Shown here: positions 20,313 to 32,011 of the stretch, one piece after another
Layout of the letters: every line of letters starts with the position of its first letter
How positions within the stretch are numbered: position 1 is the first letter of the stretch
Assembly (NCBI GenBank): GCA_032622095.1
Contig: CP136065.1
Location: forward strand, 216,918,151-216,982,150
From: Siphonodentalium dalli
Taxonomy: Eukaryota > Mollusca > Scaphopoda > Gadilida > Siphonodentaliidae
Length of the DNA: 64,000 bases
Direction of reading: 5' to 3'
Program-made: the position numbers and the translations under genes
The notes under the pieces: generated by a model
What the model was told of the DNA's origin: nothing
Seen by the model: the letters and a program-made list of their open reading frames with translations, nothing else
The model's database searches: none

Positions 20313-20820
20313 TCACGGTGTGGAATCACGTGGTTTCGGGGTTGTAGTACCACGCATGCAAAATGGTCGAGGCTGGTGCAAACGAACAAATAACAGAATA
20401 TATGAGGAACTCACACAAAACATAGCATTTTGACTGTTACGAGCATATATGCTAGTTTATTTTTTAAACAAGTTCATACCTTATTTGTTCGGAAATACTC
20501 CGTAGTTTTCTATAACATTCTGACCAAAGTTGCCAGTCAGAGGTGCGTGGAATACACCAGTCCATACATCTTGGAGAATCCTTCGACTGACCACTTTGGT
20601 CAGAATGTTAGAGCAAACAAATATGAATTTGTACATAAATGAGGTATCAGCTTGTTTGAAAAATAGTATAGCATCTGCTCGTAGCTGTCAAAATAACATG
20701 TACTATGTCATATCTTAGTTTATTACCTTTTTCCTCGTTTCTGGTCGTGTTTGCGATCGCCTCGGCCATTTTGAATGCGTGATACTCATCAACTCGAAAC
20801 CACGTGATTCCCAACCGTGA
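20313..20820. mobile_element. Inverted-repeat element inserted in the GAY tract
   Basis: TCACGGTGTGGAATCACGTG at the left matches the complement of CACGTGATTCCCAACCGTGA at the right. A second nested inverted pair lies inside (ATTCTGACCAAAG and CTTTGGTCAGAAT, about 20517 and 20592). No coding capacity is visible. Confidence 0.7.
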
Positions 20821-20982
20821 TGATGATGAGGATGATTATGATGGTGTTGACGTTGATAATGATGACGATGCCAACGTGACGATGCCGAATATAATGACTA
20901 TATATACACGATGATGTTGACATGGTAGATGATAATGGCGATGATGCATGTGGTGAAGATAATGACTAACTATACATGATGA

Positions 20983-21382
20983 TTAACCCTTTACCCAACA
21001 AAACGGCCAAAACCGGCCAAATAAAGCTTCAACAGCCTAAAATATCTTCGGTCTGTCTCAATAGAACCATACAAATATGGATATCCTTGGAACAGGCTCC
21101 TTGACCACATTGTGATAGTTACAGTTATGCCCTGTGCCAATGCATTCTCTTATATATGCGAGTCGACCATAGGTCGCCTCGCATATATAAGAGAATGCAT
21201 TGGCCTAAAAAAAAAACTTTTTTAACACTTTTTACCATTTTTTCTTACATTCTTTAACAATTTTATAATTTTTAATGTGTTAAGCCAATGCATTCTCTTA
21301 TATATGCGAGGCGACCTATGGTCGACTCGCATATATAAGAGAATGCATTGGCACAGGGCCGTTCTGTTGGGTAAAGGGTTAA
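20983..21382. mobile_element. TTAA MITE (CCCTTTACCCAAC family), 400 bp
   Basis: TTAA at both ends; termini CCCTTTACCCAACAAAACGG and, from the right, CCCTTTACCCAACAGAACGG. Inside, two copies of the GCCAATGCATTCTC...GCATTGGC palindrome sit near the ends (about 21130-21206 and 21282-21352) with an AT spacer between. The subterminal block (TCTGTCTCAATA...GTGATAGTTACAG) recurs at 30360-30460 and 33240-33330. Confidence 0.88.
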
Positions 21383-21689
21383 TGATGATGATGGTTATTA
21401 TTATGTTGATGATGACACTGGTGGCGATGACGACGACGATAATGACGATGAAGATGATGGTGGTGACCATCACCACCATCATCTTCATCATCGTCGTCGC
21501 GATTATGATGATGATAATGACGACGACCAATGACACTTACGTATACCACGACCACCAAACGCATACACAGCTCGGTCTATTCACTCTGTATTCCATACAG
21601 ATGATGATTGAGTGAAATAAAGCAATTCAACAACAAAACTGTTCTTTATATCGTCCTGTTCTTAAAGTAGAAGCTCCATTTTTAACGTT

Positions 21690-21960
21690 AACCGTTTCTT
21701 CACTAAATAGTCATTGACGAGTAGTTCCCTAGCTTAGGACATGTTCAGATAATAAGCTCAACAAGGGACCAATGGTCATTTGTTGAACTTATTATCTGAG
21801 CAGTTCGCACCAAGTTATATGAATCCATCATCACACTATAATAGAAGTGCTGGAGTCCTATTCATATTGAGTGGTGGGAAATGTTCAGATAATAAGTTCA
21901 ACAAACGACATATGAACTTATTATCTGAACATTTCCTAAGAAAACTGCTCGTAAATGAGT
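21690..21960. repeat. GTTCAGATAATAAG inverted repeats
   Basis: TGTTCAGATAATAAG and CTTATTATCTGA occur twice each in inverted pairs, with CAACAAACG loops. Related fragments (TAGTCATTGACG, TTTGTTGAACTT) occur at 6050-6170 and 36115-36180. Confidence 0.6.
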
Positions 21961-21976
21961 ATATGTTTGTATTCAG

Positions 21977-22445
21977 TTGAAGGTACTCAATCCGATTCGA
22001 TGGTCCCCATATCATCAGATTCCAACAACAACAATGTTTTTTTTTAAATGCCGCTTCAGTTATCAGAATCGATTAATGACATTAATTGCCCCAAAATAAT
22101 ACCAACCACAGTCAAATTTAGCATAAAATTGCCCAAAACCAGTTATTTATCAACATTTTGTTCAACGAAATTGTGCCGGTTTGTCAAATATCTGACACAA
22201 AAAAGCCACTTGAATTTAGAGTTAACCATCTTCATCCGCAAATTTGGTCCGAAACATTCCTATTACAAGGCCACTAAATATTCCAGGTGGTGAAAAATAA
22301 TAGATTTTAAAAATCGATATCTGATCACTCAGCTTTGATGAGTGGGTTCCTCGACTCGAATCAAATATGATTTACCCCCCCCCCCCCCCCCCCAAGGCAA
22401 ATACATAGTAATTGAGGGGCGCTTAATCGGATTGAGTACCTTTAA
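21977..22445. mobile_element. TTAA MITE (AGGTACTCAATCCGA family)
   Basis: Left end TTGA-AGGTACTCAATCCGA (one base from TTAA), right end TCGGATTGAGTACC-TTTAA. A poly-C run of about 15 interrupts the ACCCCCAAAGCC block at 22375. Confidence 0.75.
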
Positions 22446-23213
22446 AGGGGTTAATGAAATTCCCAGTGTACACACATACTCTGTTCTGTGATGCACATCG
22501 AGACCCTCCTTTATTTACGAGGAGCACCCCACACACACATTATGGGTTAAAATAAATATAAAACCGATTCTTAATTTAGATACTAATTTTTGTATGAGGA
22601 CAAAATATGCCGGTAAAAGTTGTGTTACGTTATGGGCAGACGAAGATGTGTAACTCTATATATTTAGTTGCTTGTAACATATTCTACATAGAGTTACCCC
22701 AGACGCCCGACTACAGAAGAAAGGAATTTGATGTAACCCAACCAAGAACATACCCTCGATTTATATATCACACAGACATCGAGAGCTACTGTAGTAAATA
22801 ACTAAGTTTTCAATCCATAATAATTATCGTAGCACTGTGGGATAACTTACACATTCAACATTGCAGTTTTACTCGACAAGGCCGGTGTGTGATTATCATA
22901 ATTTATTAGATGTTGATGCCATGTGCGTTCCAATTGTAGATAATCAATAGATTTGATACTGCGCGTATACAGCATTGAGTTGTAGAACTGTTATGATGTG
23001 GATGGTCCCCGCGTGATGAGCAGCAAAATGTAAACAGGATTATCCCTCAGTATGTTGAGAAGTACATGTAAGTACATATGTATTCAATATATATGTTCAC
23101 CTCTTGTAGTGTCGTGCGCATTATATGAGAAAGATACTACCGTGACTACTGTTAGATTGTATTCATATATTATCCGAATTCCGAACTATGCTATGGGTAT
23201 TCTGTATATATAG
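22446..23213. other. Intergenic, nothing recognised
   Basis: A 64-codon open frame at 22607-22801 has no recognisable motif and no splice context. Confidence 0.5.
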
Positions 23214-23674
23214 TTAAAGGTACTCAATCCGATAAAACTCCTCTCAATTAGTATTTCAATGGCTTCGGGGGTCAAAAATATTTGATTCGAGTCGAGGAAG
23301 TCACCCATCAAAGCTCAGATTTGTTAGATATCGATTTTAGAAATCTATTATTTTTCATTATCGGGAATTCTTTCTGGCCCAGAAGACAGTCAAAATTTCG
23401 TTATTATTACCACCTGATTATAGAGTTATCCATCATTGTCTGTTTGAATAGAGTTTTGGCGTAAAATCTCGAGCAGGTTACCAAATTGACGGCAGTTATT
23501 AGTACTCATCTCGAGCAATTAACAAATTTCAAAAATCAATATCTAATAACTCTGAGCTTTGTTTGATGGGTTCCTCGACTCGAATCAAATATTTTTTTAC
23601 CCCCAAAGCCAAAGAAATAGTAATATAGGACCCTCTGATCGGATTGTTGTTGTTGTTGGAATCTGTACCTTTAA
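23214..23674. mobile_element. TTAA MITE (AGGTACTCAATCCGA family)
   Basis: TTAA flanks AGGTACTCAATCCGAT at the left. At the right, a GTTGTTGTTGTTGG expansion splits TCGGATT from TACCTTTAA. The interior GATTCGAGTCGAGGAA and its complement pair across the element. Confidence 0.75.
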
Positions 23675-24544
23675 TGCACGGGTAAAGATTCTTCGACAAT
23701 AGCGCTATCTTACGTACGAAAAACGATACGACATGTTATATAGCGCTGGTGCAAACTGGATGGATATAGCATAATGGGGCACCGTGTAACATATTCGGCA
23801 AACCTCGTCAGATTCCGTAGTACCATTTCACGGTTTCAGCCCCCAGAGGTCATAGGTCGAGGAGGCCAGAATGCGTTAACTTATTATATATTAATTTAAC
23901 TCGTTGAACATATGAGGGGCTATATATACTGGCATTACTAGTGCAACGAGAGGGGAGTGACACCGATTCATTTCGTATCCCGTGATATGACTAGCCTCCG
24001 AAAATTTAAAATCGTAACCGACTCGTACATGCCCTAGTGAGTAATATCGTACCTTGACATTTATTTAAGATACAACACTATATCCCACGACTCGTATACT
24101 ATGTAATGAGTCTTCTCGTTCCCTGTGTTTTATTTATGCTACAGCACTATATTGCATCTCGAATTGATGCGAATCCTTCCAAGTTCCAAACATGAGCGAG
24201 AACAGATGCGAGTAAAATTGATTGATTGGTCTCAATTGTCGTTCATTTGGACTTGTAGTAGTCGTTTACAATGTATATATGCGGTCTGTGCATATAGGGA
24301 AAACATTGGTTAATTGCCATTAATTGAAAAACTGTTACGTGTTGGAGTATAATTATGGTGTCAATCGTATACCGTCCCATGCACGATGAATTAATGAGTT
24401 GTGTATATAGTTGAATGTCAACTCTATATGTATATAGGGCCTAGAAGCTTCATTCAATTCCCCATTCCAGGCCGTACACACACGCTTTACTTATACTATA
24501 TTGCGGATTCAATTCGCTATATTTGGTAACTATGTTATTTCCTA
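23675..24544. other. Intergenic, nothing recognised
   Basis: No coding, RNA or repeat signal was recognised before the minisatellite. Confidence 0.5.
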
Positions 24545-27500
24545 TATCAAATTGAGGATTGTGTCGATATGGGGTGTGTATGAAGTGGCGTCACCCACAC
24601 ATGATCGTGTCAATAAGGGGGGGGGGGGGTGTAAGAATGGCGTCACTAACACAGGATCGTGTCGATAGGGGGTGTATGGAGTGGCGTCACTCACACATAA
24701 TCGTGTCGATAGGGGTGTGTATGAAGTGGCGTCACTCACACAGAATCGTGTCGATAGGGGGTGTGTATGAAGTGGCATCACTCACACATGATCGTGTCGA
24801 TAGGGGGGTGTATGAAGTGGCGTCACTCACACAGTATCGTGTCGATAGAGGGTGTGTATGAAGTGACGTCACTCACACAGGATCGTGTCGATAGGAGGGT
24901 GTGTACGAAGTGGCGTCACTCACACAGGATCGTGTCGATAGGGGGGGGGGTGTATGAAATGGCGTCACTCACACAGGTTCGTGTGGATAGGGGGGTGTGT
25001 ATGAAGTGGCGTCACTCACACAGGATCGTGTCGATAGGGGGGTGTATGAAGTGGCGTCACTCACACAGGATCGTGTCGATAGGGGGTGTATGAAGTGGCG
25101 TCACTCACACAGGATCGTGTCGTTAAGGGGTTGTATGAAGTGGCGTCACTCGCACATGATCGTGTGGATAGGGGGGTGTGTATGGAGTGGCGTCACTCAC
25201 ACATGATCGTGTCGATAGGGGGGTGTATGAAGTGGCGTCACTCACACAGGATCGTGTGGATAGGGGGGTGTGTATGAAGCGGCGTCACTCACACAGAATC
25301 GTGTCGATAGGGGGTGTATGAAGTGGCGTCACTCACACAGTATCGTGTCGATAGGGGGTGCGTATGAAGTGGCGTCACTCACACAGGATCGTGTCGATAG
25401 GGGGTGTGTATGAAGTGGCGTCACTCACACAGGATCGTGTCGATAGGAGGTGTGTATGAAGTGGCGTCACTCACACATGATCGTGTCAATAGGGGGTGTG
25501 TATGAAGTGGCGTCACTCACACAGAATCGTGTCGATAGGGGGTGTGTGAAGTGGCGTCACTCACACAGGATCGTGTCGATAGGGGGTGCGTATGAAGTGG
25601 CGTCACTCACACAGGATCGTGTCGATAGGGGGTGTGTATGAAGTGGCGTCACTCACACAGAATCGTGTCGATAGGGGGTGTGTATTAAGTGGCGTCACTC
25701 ACACAGGATCGTGTCGATAGGGGGGGGTGAATGAAGTGGCGTCACTCACACAGGATCGTGTCGATAGGGGGTGTGTATGAAGTGGCGTCACTCACACAGG
25801 ATCGTGTCGATAGGAGGTGTGTATGAAGTGGCGTCACTCACACAGAATCGTGTCGATAGGGGGTGTGTATGAAGTGGCTTCACTCACACAGGATCGTGTC
25901 GATAGGGGGTGTATGAAGTGGCGTCACTCACACAGGATCGTGTCGATAGGGGGTGTATGAAGTGGCGTCACTCACACAGGATCGTGTCAATAGGGGGGGT
26001 GTACGAAGTGGCGTCACTTACACATGATCGTGTCGATAGGGGTGTGTATGAAGTGGCGTCACTCACACATGATCGTGTCGATAGGGGGGTGTATGAAGTG
26101 GCGTCACTCACACAGGATCGTGTCGATAAGTGTGTATGAAGTGGCGTAACTCACACAGAATCGTGTCGATAGGGGGTGTGTATGAAGTGGCGTCACTCAC
26201 ACAGGATCGTGTCGATAGGGGGTGTGTATGAAGTGGCGTCACTCACACAGGATCGTATCGATAGGGGGTGTATGAAGTGGCGTCACTCACACAGGATCGT
26301 GTCGATAGGGGGTGTATGAAGTGGCGTCACTCACACAGGATCGTGTCGATAGGGGGTGTGTATGAAGTGGCGTCACTCACACAGGATCTTGTCGATAGGG
26401 GGTGTATGAAGTGGCGTCACTCACACAGGATCGAGTCGATAGGGGGGTGTATGAAGTGGCGTCATTCACACAGGATCGTGTCGATAGGGGGGTGTATGAA
26501 GTGGCGTCACTCACACATGATCGTGTCGATAGGGGGTGTATGCAGTGGCGTCATTCACACAGAATCGTGTCGATAGGGGGTGTATGAAGTGGCGTCACTC
26601 ACACAGGATCGTGTCGATAGGGGGGTGTGTATGAAGTGGCGTCACTCACACATGATCGTGTCGATAGGGGGTGTGTATGAAGTGGCGTCACTCACACAGG
26701 ATCGTGTCGATAGGGGGTGTATGAAGTGGCGTCACTCACACAGGATCGTGTCGATAGGGGGTGTGTGTATGAAGTGGCGTCACTCACACAGGATCGTGTC
26801 GATAGGGGGTGTGTATGAAGTGGCGTCACTCACACAGGATCGTGTCGATAGGGGGTGTATGAAGTGGCGTCACTCACACAGGATCGCGTCGATAGGGGGG
26901 TGTATGAAGTGGCGTCACTCACACAGGATCGCGTCGATAGGGGGGTGTATGAAGTGGCGTCACTCACACAGGATCGTGTTGATAGGTGTATGAAGTGGCG
27001 TCACTCACACAGGATCGTGTCGATAGGGGGTGTATGAAGTGGCGTCACTCACACATGATCGTGTCGATAGGGGGTGTATGAAGTGGCGTCACTCACACAT
27101 GATCGTGTCGATAGGGGGGTGTATGAAGTGGCGTCACTCACACAGGATCGTGTCGATAGGGGGGTGTATGAAGTGGCGTCACTCACACATGATCGTGTCG
27201 ATAGGGGGTGTGTATGAAGTGGCGTCACTCACACATGATCGTGTCGATAGGGGGTGTGTATGAAGTGGCTTCACTCACACATGATCGTGTCGATAGGGGG
27301 GTGTATGAAGTGGCGTCACTCACACAGGATCGTGTCGATAGGGGGGTGTATGAAGTGGTGTCACTCACACATGATCGTGTCGATAGGGGGGTGTGTGTGA
27401 AGTGGCGTCACTCACACATGATCGTGTCGATAGGGGGGGTGTGTGTGAAGTGGCTTCACTCACACAGGATCGTGTCGATAGGGGGTGTATGAAGTGGCGT

Positions 27501-28450
27501 CACTCACACAGGATCGTGTCGTTATTGGGGTGTATGAAGTGGCGTCACTCACACAGGATCGTGTTGATAGGAGGTGTATGAAGTGGCGTCACCCACACAG
27601 GATCGTGTCGATAGGGGGTGTATGAAGTGGCGTCACTCACACAGGATCGCGTCGATAGGGGGGTGTATGAAGTGGCGTCACTCACACAGGATCGTGTTGA
27701 TAGGAGGTGTATGAAGTGGCGTCACTCACACAGGATCGTGTCGATAGGGGGTGTATGAAGTGGCGTCACTCACACATGATCGTGTCGATAGGGGGTGTAT
27801 GAAGTGGCGTCACTCACACATGATCGTGTCGATAGGGGGGTGTATGAAGTGGCGTCACTCACACAGGATCGTGTCGATAGGGGGGTGTATGAAGTGGCGT
27901 CAATCACACATGATCGTGTCGATAGGGGGTGTGTATGAAGTGGCGTCACTCACACAGGATCGTGTCGATAGGGGGTGTGTATGAAGTGGCTTCACTCACA
28001 CAGGATCGTGTCGATAGGGGTGTGTATGAAGTGGCGTCACTCACACAGGATCGTGTCGATAGGGGGTGTGTATGAAGTGGCGTCACTCACACAGGATCGT
28101 GTCGATAGGGGGGTGTATGAAGTGGCGTCACTCACACAGGATCGCGTCGATAGGGGGTGTATGAAGTGGCGTCACTCACACAGGATCGTGTTGATAGGAG
28201 GTGTATGAAGTGGCGTCACTCACACATGATCGTGTCGATATGGGGTGTATGAAGTGGCGTCACTCACACTGGATCGTGTCGATAGGGGTGTGTATGAAGT
28301 GGCGTCACTCACACAGGATCGTGTCGATAGGGGGTGTATGAAGTGGCGTCACTCACACAGGATCGTGTCGATAGGGGTGTGTATGAAGTGGCGTCACTCA
28401 CACAGGATCGTGTCGATAGGGGGGTGTATGAAGTGGCGTCACTCACATTC
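24545..28450 (+). repeat. Minisatellite, 44-48 bp unit, about 85 copies (3.9 kb)
   Basis: The unit is TATGAAGTGGCGTCACTCAC then ACAGGATCGTGTCGATAGGG plus a variable G run and TG count. Variant positions (ACAGG/ACATG, GTGTCG/GCGTCG, TCGATA/TTGATA) are shared by blocks of units, for example around 27560-27720 and 28140-28200, which indicates higher-order duplication. All long open frames here (MYEVASLTQDRVDRG repeats) come from the repeat. Confidence 0.97.
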
Positions 28451-28453
28451 TTG

Positions 28454-28932
28454 TTAAAGGCCCACTTAATTTTCGCGTCGCCGATTATTTGTTTTTATGG
28501 TGACTTGATATACGGTTTTAATAACAATCTATGCCATAAAATATGATTAAAGTACTATAATTCATCACTTTTTGAAAGTGTCTCAGAAGATGCCCACAGA
28601 GAAATAGAAAACTGCTGAAATCATAGTATGACTCCCCCCCCCCCCCTTGGCACACAGAATGCAACATAATTCAAACTTTTTCAATGGAAGGGAAGAACCC
28701 TATCTTTAATATATAGAGTTATCCCCCTGCATTGAAAATAATACTGATTTTTACTTCAATCTTGATGACAAAACGCGTTGGCAACTCAACAAAAACATGT
28801 CCACAGTTTATTACACCGGATAAGTTGATAATACAATGTTTTGGAGCTTCCTCTTTCAAATGGTATATAATATATATGGCATATATTTTATATAATTTAA
28901 TCTGGGGGTTTGAAAATTAAGTTGGCCTTTAA
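28454..28932. mobile_element. TTAA MITE (AGGCCCACTTAATTTTC family), second copy
   Basis: TTAA-AGGCCCACTTAATTTTCG at the left and AAAATTAAGTTGGCCT-TTAA at the right. It begins within a few bases of the last minisatellite unit. A poly-C run lies at 28635. Confidence 0.8.
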
Positions 28933-29527
28933 AATATTGAACAGTTGAACATGTCATGTCTGGAGCAACAACAGTTGGAAAATTCACACTGGAAATAGGT
29001 TAATAATGTACTGATATATGCCTTTTCGAGAAAGAACATTGTAGATGTTAGCATAATTATGGTGCCGAGTGGACAGACTCCGACAGCCCCTCAAAATCAT
29101 CGCATCAAACCGAACACGTGCCACAATCGTTCGATGGCTTTGTATAATCGCGTAATGCCTATAAACATTATAGCTTGCTGTTTGAGCCATTAAACCTTTC
29201 AATATTCAAATACTAGTTTTCAAATTTCTATAACTACATCATATATTACAGGCTAATAGTTTCCTGTAGTGCTGTACAGATATAAATATTTACATGCATA
29301 CATTAAACATATATTGTCAGCTTAGAAGATAATTAAAACATTGACACAGATGTGTCACCTGGCCAAGATAATGCCATGACTAGTTAATTATATGAAAAAT
29401 AAAGAGCGTTTATTGTCACAAGATATGTGGGACAATTGGTGCACGGTAGTAAAGTTATGCGGGGAATGTCATAGGATAGGTTATGTTGACGTCAAATGAT
29501 TTTTAAAGAGGCACTAATAATTAGCAG
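28933..29527. other. Intergenic, nothing recognised
   Basis: AT-rich sequence. The fragments GTCACCTGGCC and AGAGCGTTTATT recur near 30600 and 30670, so part of it is an old duplication. Confidence 0.5.
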
Positions 29528-30109
29528 TTAACCCTTTACTCAACAGAACGGCCCTGTGCCAAATAAGAGAATGCATTGGCTTAAAGGTACTCAATCCGAA
29601 CAGAGGGTCCCCATCTCAACAGATTACAACAACAACAATCCGATCAGAGGGTCCTATATTACTATTTCTTTGGCTTTGGGGGTAAAAAATATTTGATTCG
29701 AGTCGAGGAACCCATCAAACAAAGCTCAGAGTTATTAGATATTGATTTTTGAAATATGTTAGTTACTCGAGATGAGTACTAATAATTGCCTTCAACTGCC
29801 GTAATCTGCTCGGGATGTGTACACCAAAATCTATTCAAACAGACAAGGATGGATAACTCTAAAATCAAGTGGTAATAATAACGCAATTTTGACTGATTTC
29901 TGGGCCAGAAAGTATTCCCGATAATGAAAAATAATAGATTTCTAAAATCGATATCTAACAAATATGAGCTTTGATGGGTGACTTCCTCGACTCGAATTCA
30001 ATATAAAATTGTCAAAGAATGTAGAAAAATATTATAAAAATTGTTAAAAAATGAATTTATAAAATTGTCGTGACTGATGCGCGGAGTTGGCTAATATGAC
30101 TTGGAGACA
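29528..30109. mobile_element. Nested TTAA MITE fragments
   Basis: A CCCTTTACTCAAC terminus with TTAA starts at 29528. At 29581 an AGGTACTCAATCCGA element begins at a TTAA that follows ATGCATTGGC, so it appears inserted in the core of the first. The inner element lacks its right end and the sequence passes into the AT spacer of the first family near 30002. Confidence 0.6.
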
Positions 30110-30111
30110 TT

Positions 30112-30493
30112 TACCCTTTACCCAACAGAACGGCCCTGTGCCAATGCATTTTCTTATATATGCGAGTCGACCATAGGTCGCCTCGCATATATAAGAGAAT
30201 GCATTGGCTTAACACATATTAAAAATGATAAAATTGTCAAAGAATGTAGAAAAGTATTATAAAAAATGTTAAAAAATGTAAGAAAATATTATAAAATTGT
30301 TAAAAAAAGAATTTTGTTAGGCCAATGCATTCTCTTATATATGCGAGGCACAGGGCATAACTGTAACCATCACAATGTGGTCAATGAACCGGTTCCAATG
30401 ATATCCATATTTGTATGGTGTTATTGAGACAGACCGAAGATAATTTAGGCTGTTGAAGCTTTATTTTGGACGTTTTGTTGGGTAAAGGGTTAA
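30112..30493. mobile_element. TTAA MITE (CCCTTTACCCAAC family)
   Basis: The left end is TTTA-CCCTTTACCCAACAG (one base from TTAA) and the right end GTTGGGTAAAGGG-TTAA. One complete and one truncated copy of the GCATTGGC palindrome are inside. Confidence 0.75.
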
Positions 30494-30840
30494 AATATAT
30501 ATGTATCTTTATACGGAGAGTCGTTTAATTTGTGTTGTTTACCCCAATATGACTATTATTATTGTAAATGATGTGAAGGCCCACTATTTGTATAGATGGG
30601 TCACCTGGCCAGGGGAATGTGATGGGATAGGCGACTTTGACCTCAGGTGACTTAAAGTTTATTAATCAATTATATGATCAACACAGAGCGTTTATTATCA
30701 GTCCAGAACCTATATGTGGGGAAAATGGTGCAGACAAGTAAAAAGACGCGAGGAATGTCACGGGATACGGTAGGTGCTACTAACCTCAAATGGTTTAAAG
30801 AGGAACTAATAATTATCAATATAGAGCGTTGATTATTAAC

Positions 30841-31291
30841 TTAAAGGTACTAAATCCGAACAGACGCTCCTAAATTATTATTTCTTTGGCTTCGGGGGTA
30901 AACAACATTTGATTCGAGTCGAGGAACCCACCCATCAAAGCTCAGAATGATCAGATATTGATTTTTGATGTTTCTTATTTCTCGAGATGTGTACTAATAA
31001 TTGGCACAGAAACACAAGGTCAAACGGACAAATTGCGGTTGAAGATGAATAACTCTAAAATCAAGTGGTAATAATAACCACTTGATTTTAGAGTTATTCA
31101 TCTTCATCCGCAATTTCGACCGAGACCACCCTAATGGTCCACAAACAATAGAAATAATAATCTTTAAAAATCGATATCTGATCACTCGGAGCGTTCATGG
31201 GTAGGTTCCTCGACTCGAATCAAATATTTTTTACCACCGAAGCCAAAGAAATAGTAATTTAGGAGTGTCTGATCGGATTGAGTACCTTTAA
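30841..31291. mobile_element. TTAA MITE (AGGTACTCAATCCGA family), complete
   Basis: TTAA at both ends with AGGTACTAAATCCGA and TCGGATTGAGTACCT. The element is largely palindromic: ACCACTTGATTTTAGAG and its complement flank the centre near 31075. Confidence 0.8.
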
Positions 31292-31389
31292 AATATAGAT
31301 ATAACTTTATCCGGAGAGTCATGTAATATGTGTTGTTTAACCCAAATGATTAATTGTCATGTTTAAATGACTTGAATGGCCACTAGTTG

Positions 31390-31644
31390 TATTGGCGGGC
31401 ACTCTGGCCCACCCCCTCGCTCGGGGGCACTCTGGCCCATGGTAAACAAACATGGGCCAGAAATTTCTGGGTCGGGCACTCTGGCCCATGGGCCAGAGTG
31501 CCCGTCCCCAGAAAAAACCTGGGGGCGGACACTCTGGCCCATAGGCCAGAGTGCCCGACCCAGAAATTTCTGGCCCATGTTTGTTTACCCGGGGCGGGCA
31601 CTCTGGCCCATGGGCGAGGAGGTGGGCCAGAGTGCCCGCCAATA
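31390..31644. repeat. GC-rich palindrome cluster upstream of the arrestin gene
   Basis: The outer 24 bp (TATTGGCGGGCACTCTGGCC...) pair perfectly at 31390-31413 and 31621-31644. About 64 inner bases pair with two mismatches. The 15-mer GGGCACTCTGGCCCA or its complement occurs about eight times in alternating orientation. Composition is very different from the AT-rich surroundings. It ends 255 bp before the arrestin ATG. Confidence 0.9.
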
Positions 31645-31899
31645 CTACTGCCACTAATAAATTACGCATTTTTCACCGGAGCAACGCCGGATACCCCATA
31701 CTATACTTTTGTGTTATATAAATTAATCTGTACCTACTTGAGCATACACATAATAGCTGTACTCAATTACTCACAGCCACATGCGGACATGGATTCGAAT
31801 GTAGGATAATCTCTCACTTGTTTGATTTATCATTCTACTTGTAGATGCGATTGGATTAGATTCTAGCAGTGATTTCGTTTATAGAGTTTCCCACTGAAC

Positions 31900-32011
31900 A
31901 TGGAAGACCGTATGGTTGTTGTTCTGGATTCACCAGATGCTGTTTATTCTCCAGGCGATGTCGTATCTGGTCGAGTTGTTGTCGAGCTTCAACGTCCAAA
32001 AATATTTAAAG
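31900..32011 (+). CDS. Arrestin exon 1 (start codon)
   Basis: ATG at 31900 follows ACTGAAC. The exon encodes the first beta strands, with VYSPGDVVSGRVVVELQRP, the usual opening of the arrestin N domain. The donor AAAG|GTAAGC leaves phase 1. The few upstream in-frame codons are not arrestin-like, so this ATG is preferred. Confidence 0.85.

Larger units (their letters stand above)
19800..21545. repeat. Degenerate GAT/GAC/AAT trinucleotide tract, interrupted by insertions
   Basis: Blocks at about 19800-20312, 20813-20950 and 21383-21530 are imperfect (GAY)n. An inverted-repeat element (20313-20820) and a TTAA MITE (20983-21382) interrupt them. Open frames rich in H, Y, V, I or M here reflect the trinucleotide and are not genes. 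Confidence 0.85.

Noticed and set aside
19661-20316. His- or Val/Ile-rich open frames
   Set aside because: Translations of a degenerate GAT/GAC tract.
24545-28450. CRISPR-like look of the array
   Set aside because: Repeats are contiguous with no unique spacers, and the context is eukaryotic.
24559-28546. More than fifteen open frames with MYEVASLTQDRVDRG-like repeats
   Set aside because: Products of the 44-48 bp minisatellite; unit length is not a constant multiple of three and frames break repeatedly.
31337-31809. Five overlapping open frames of 71-140 codons
   Set aside because: They read the GC-rich palindrome, which suppresses stops on both strands.
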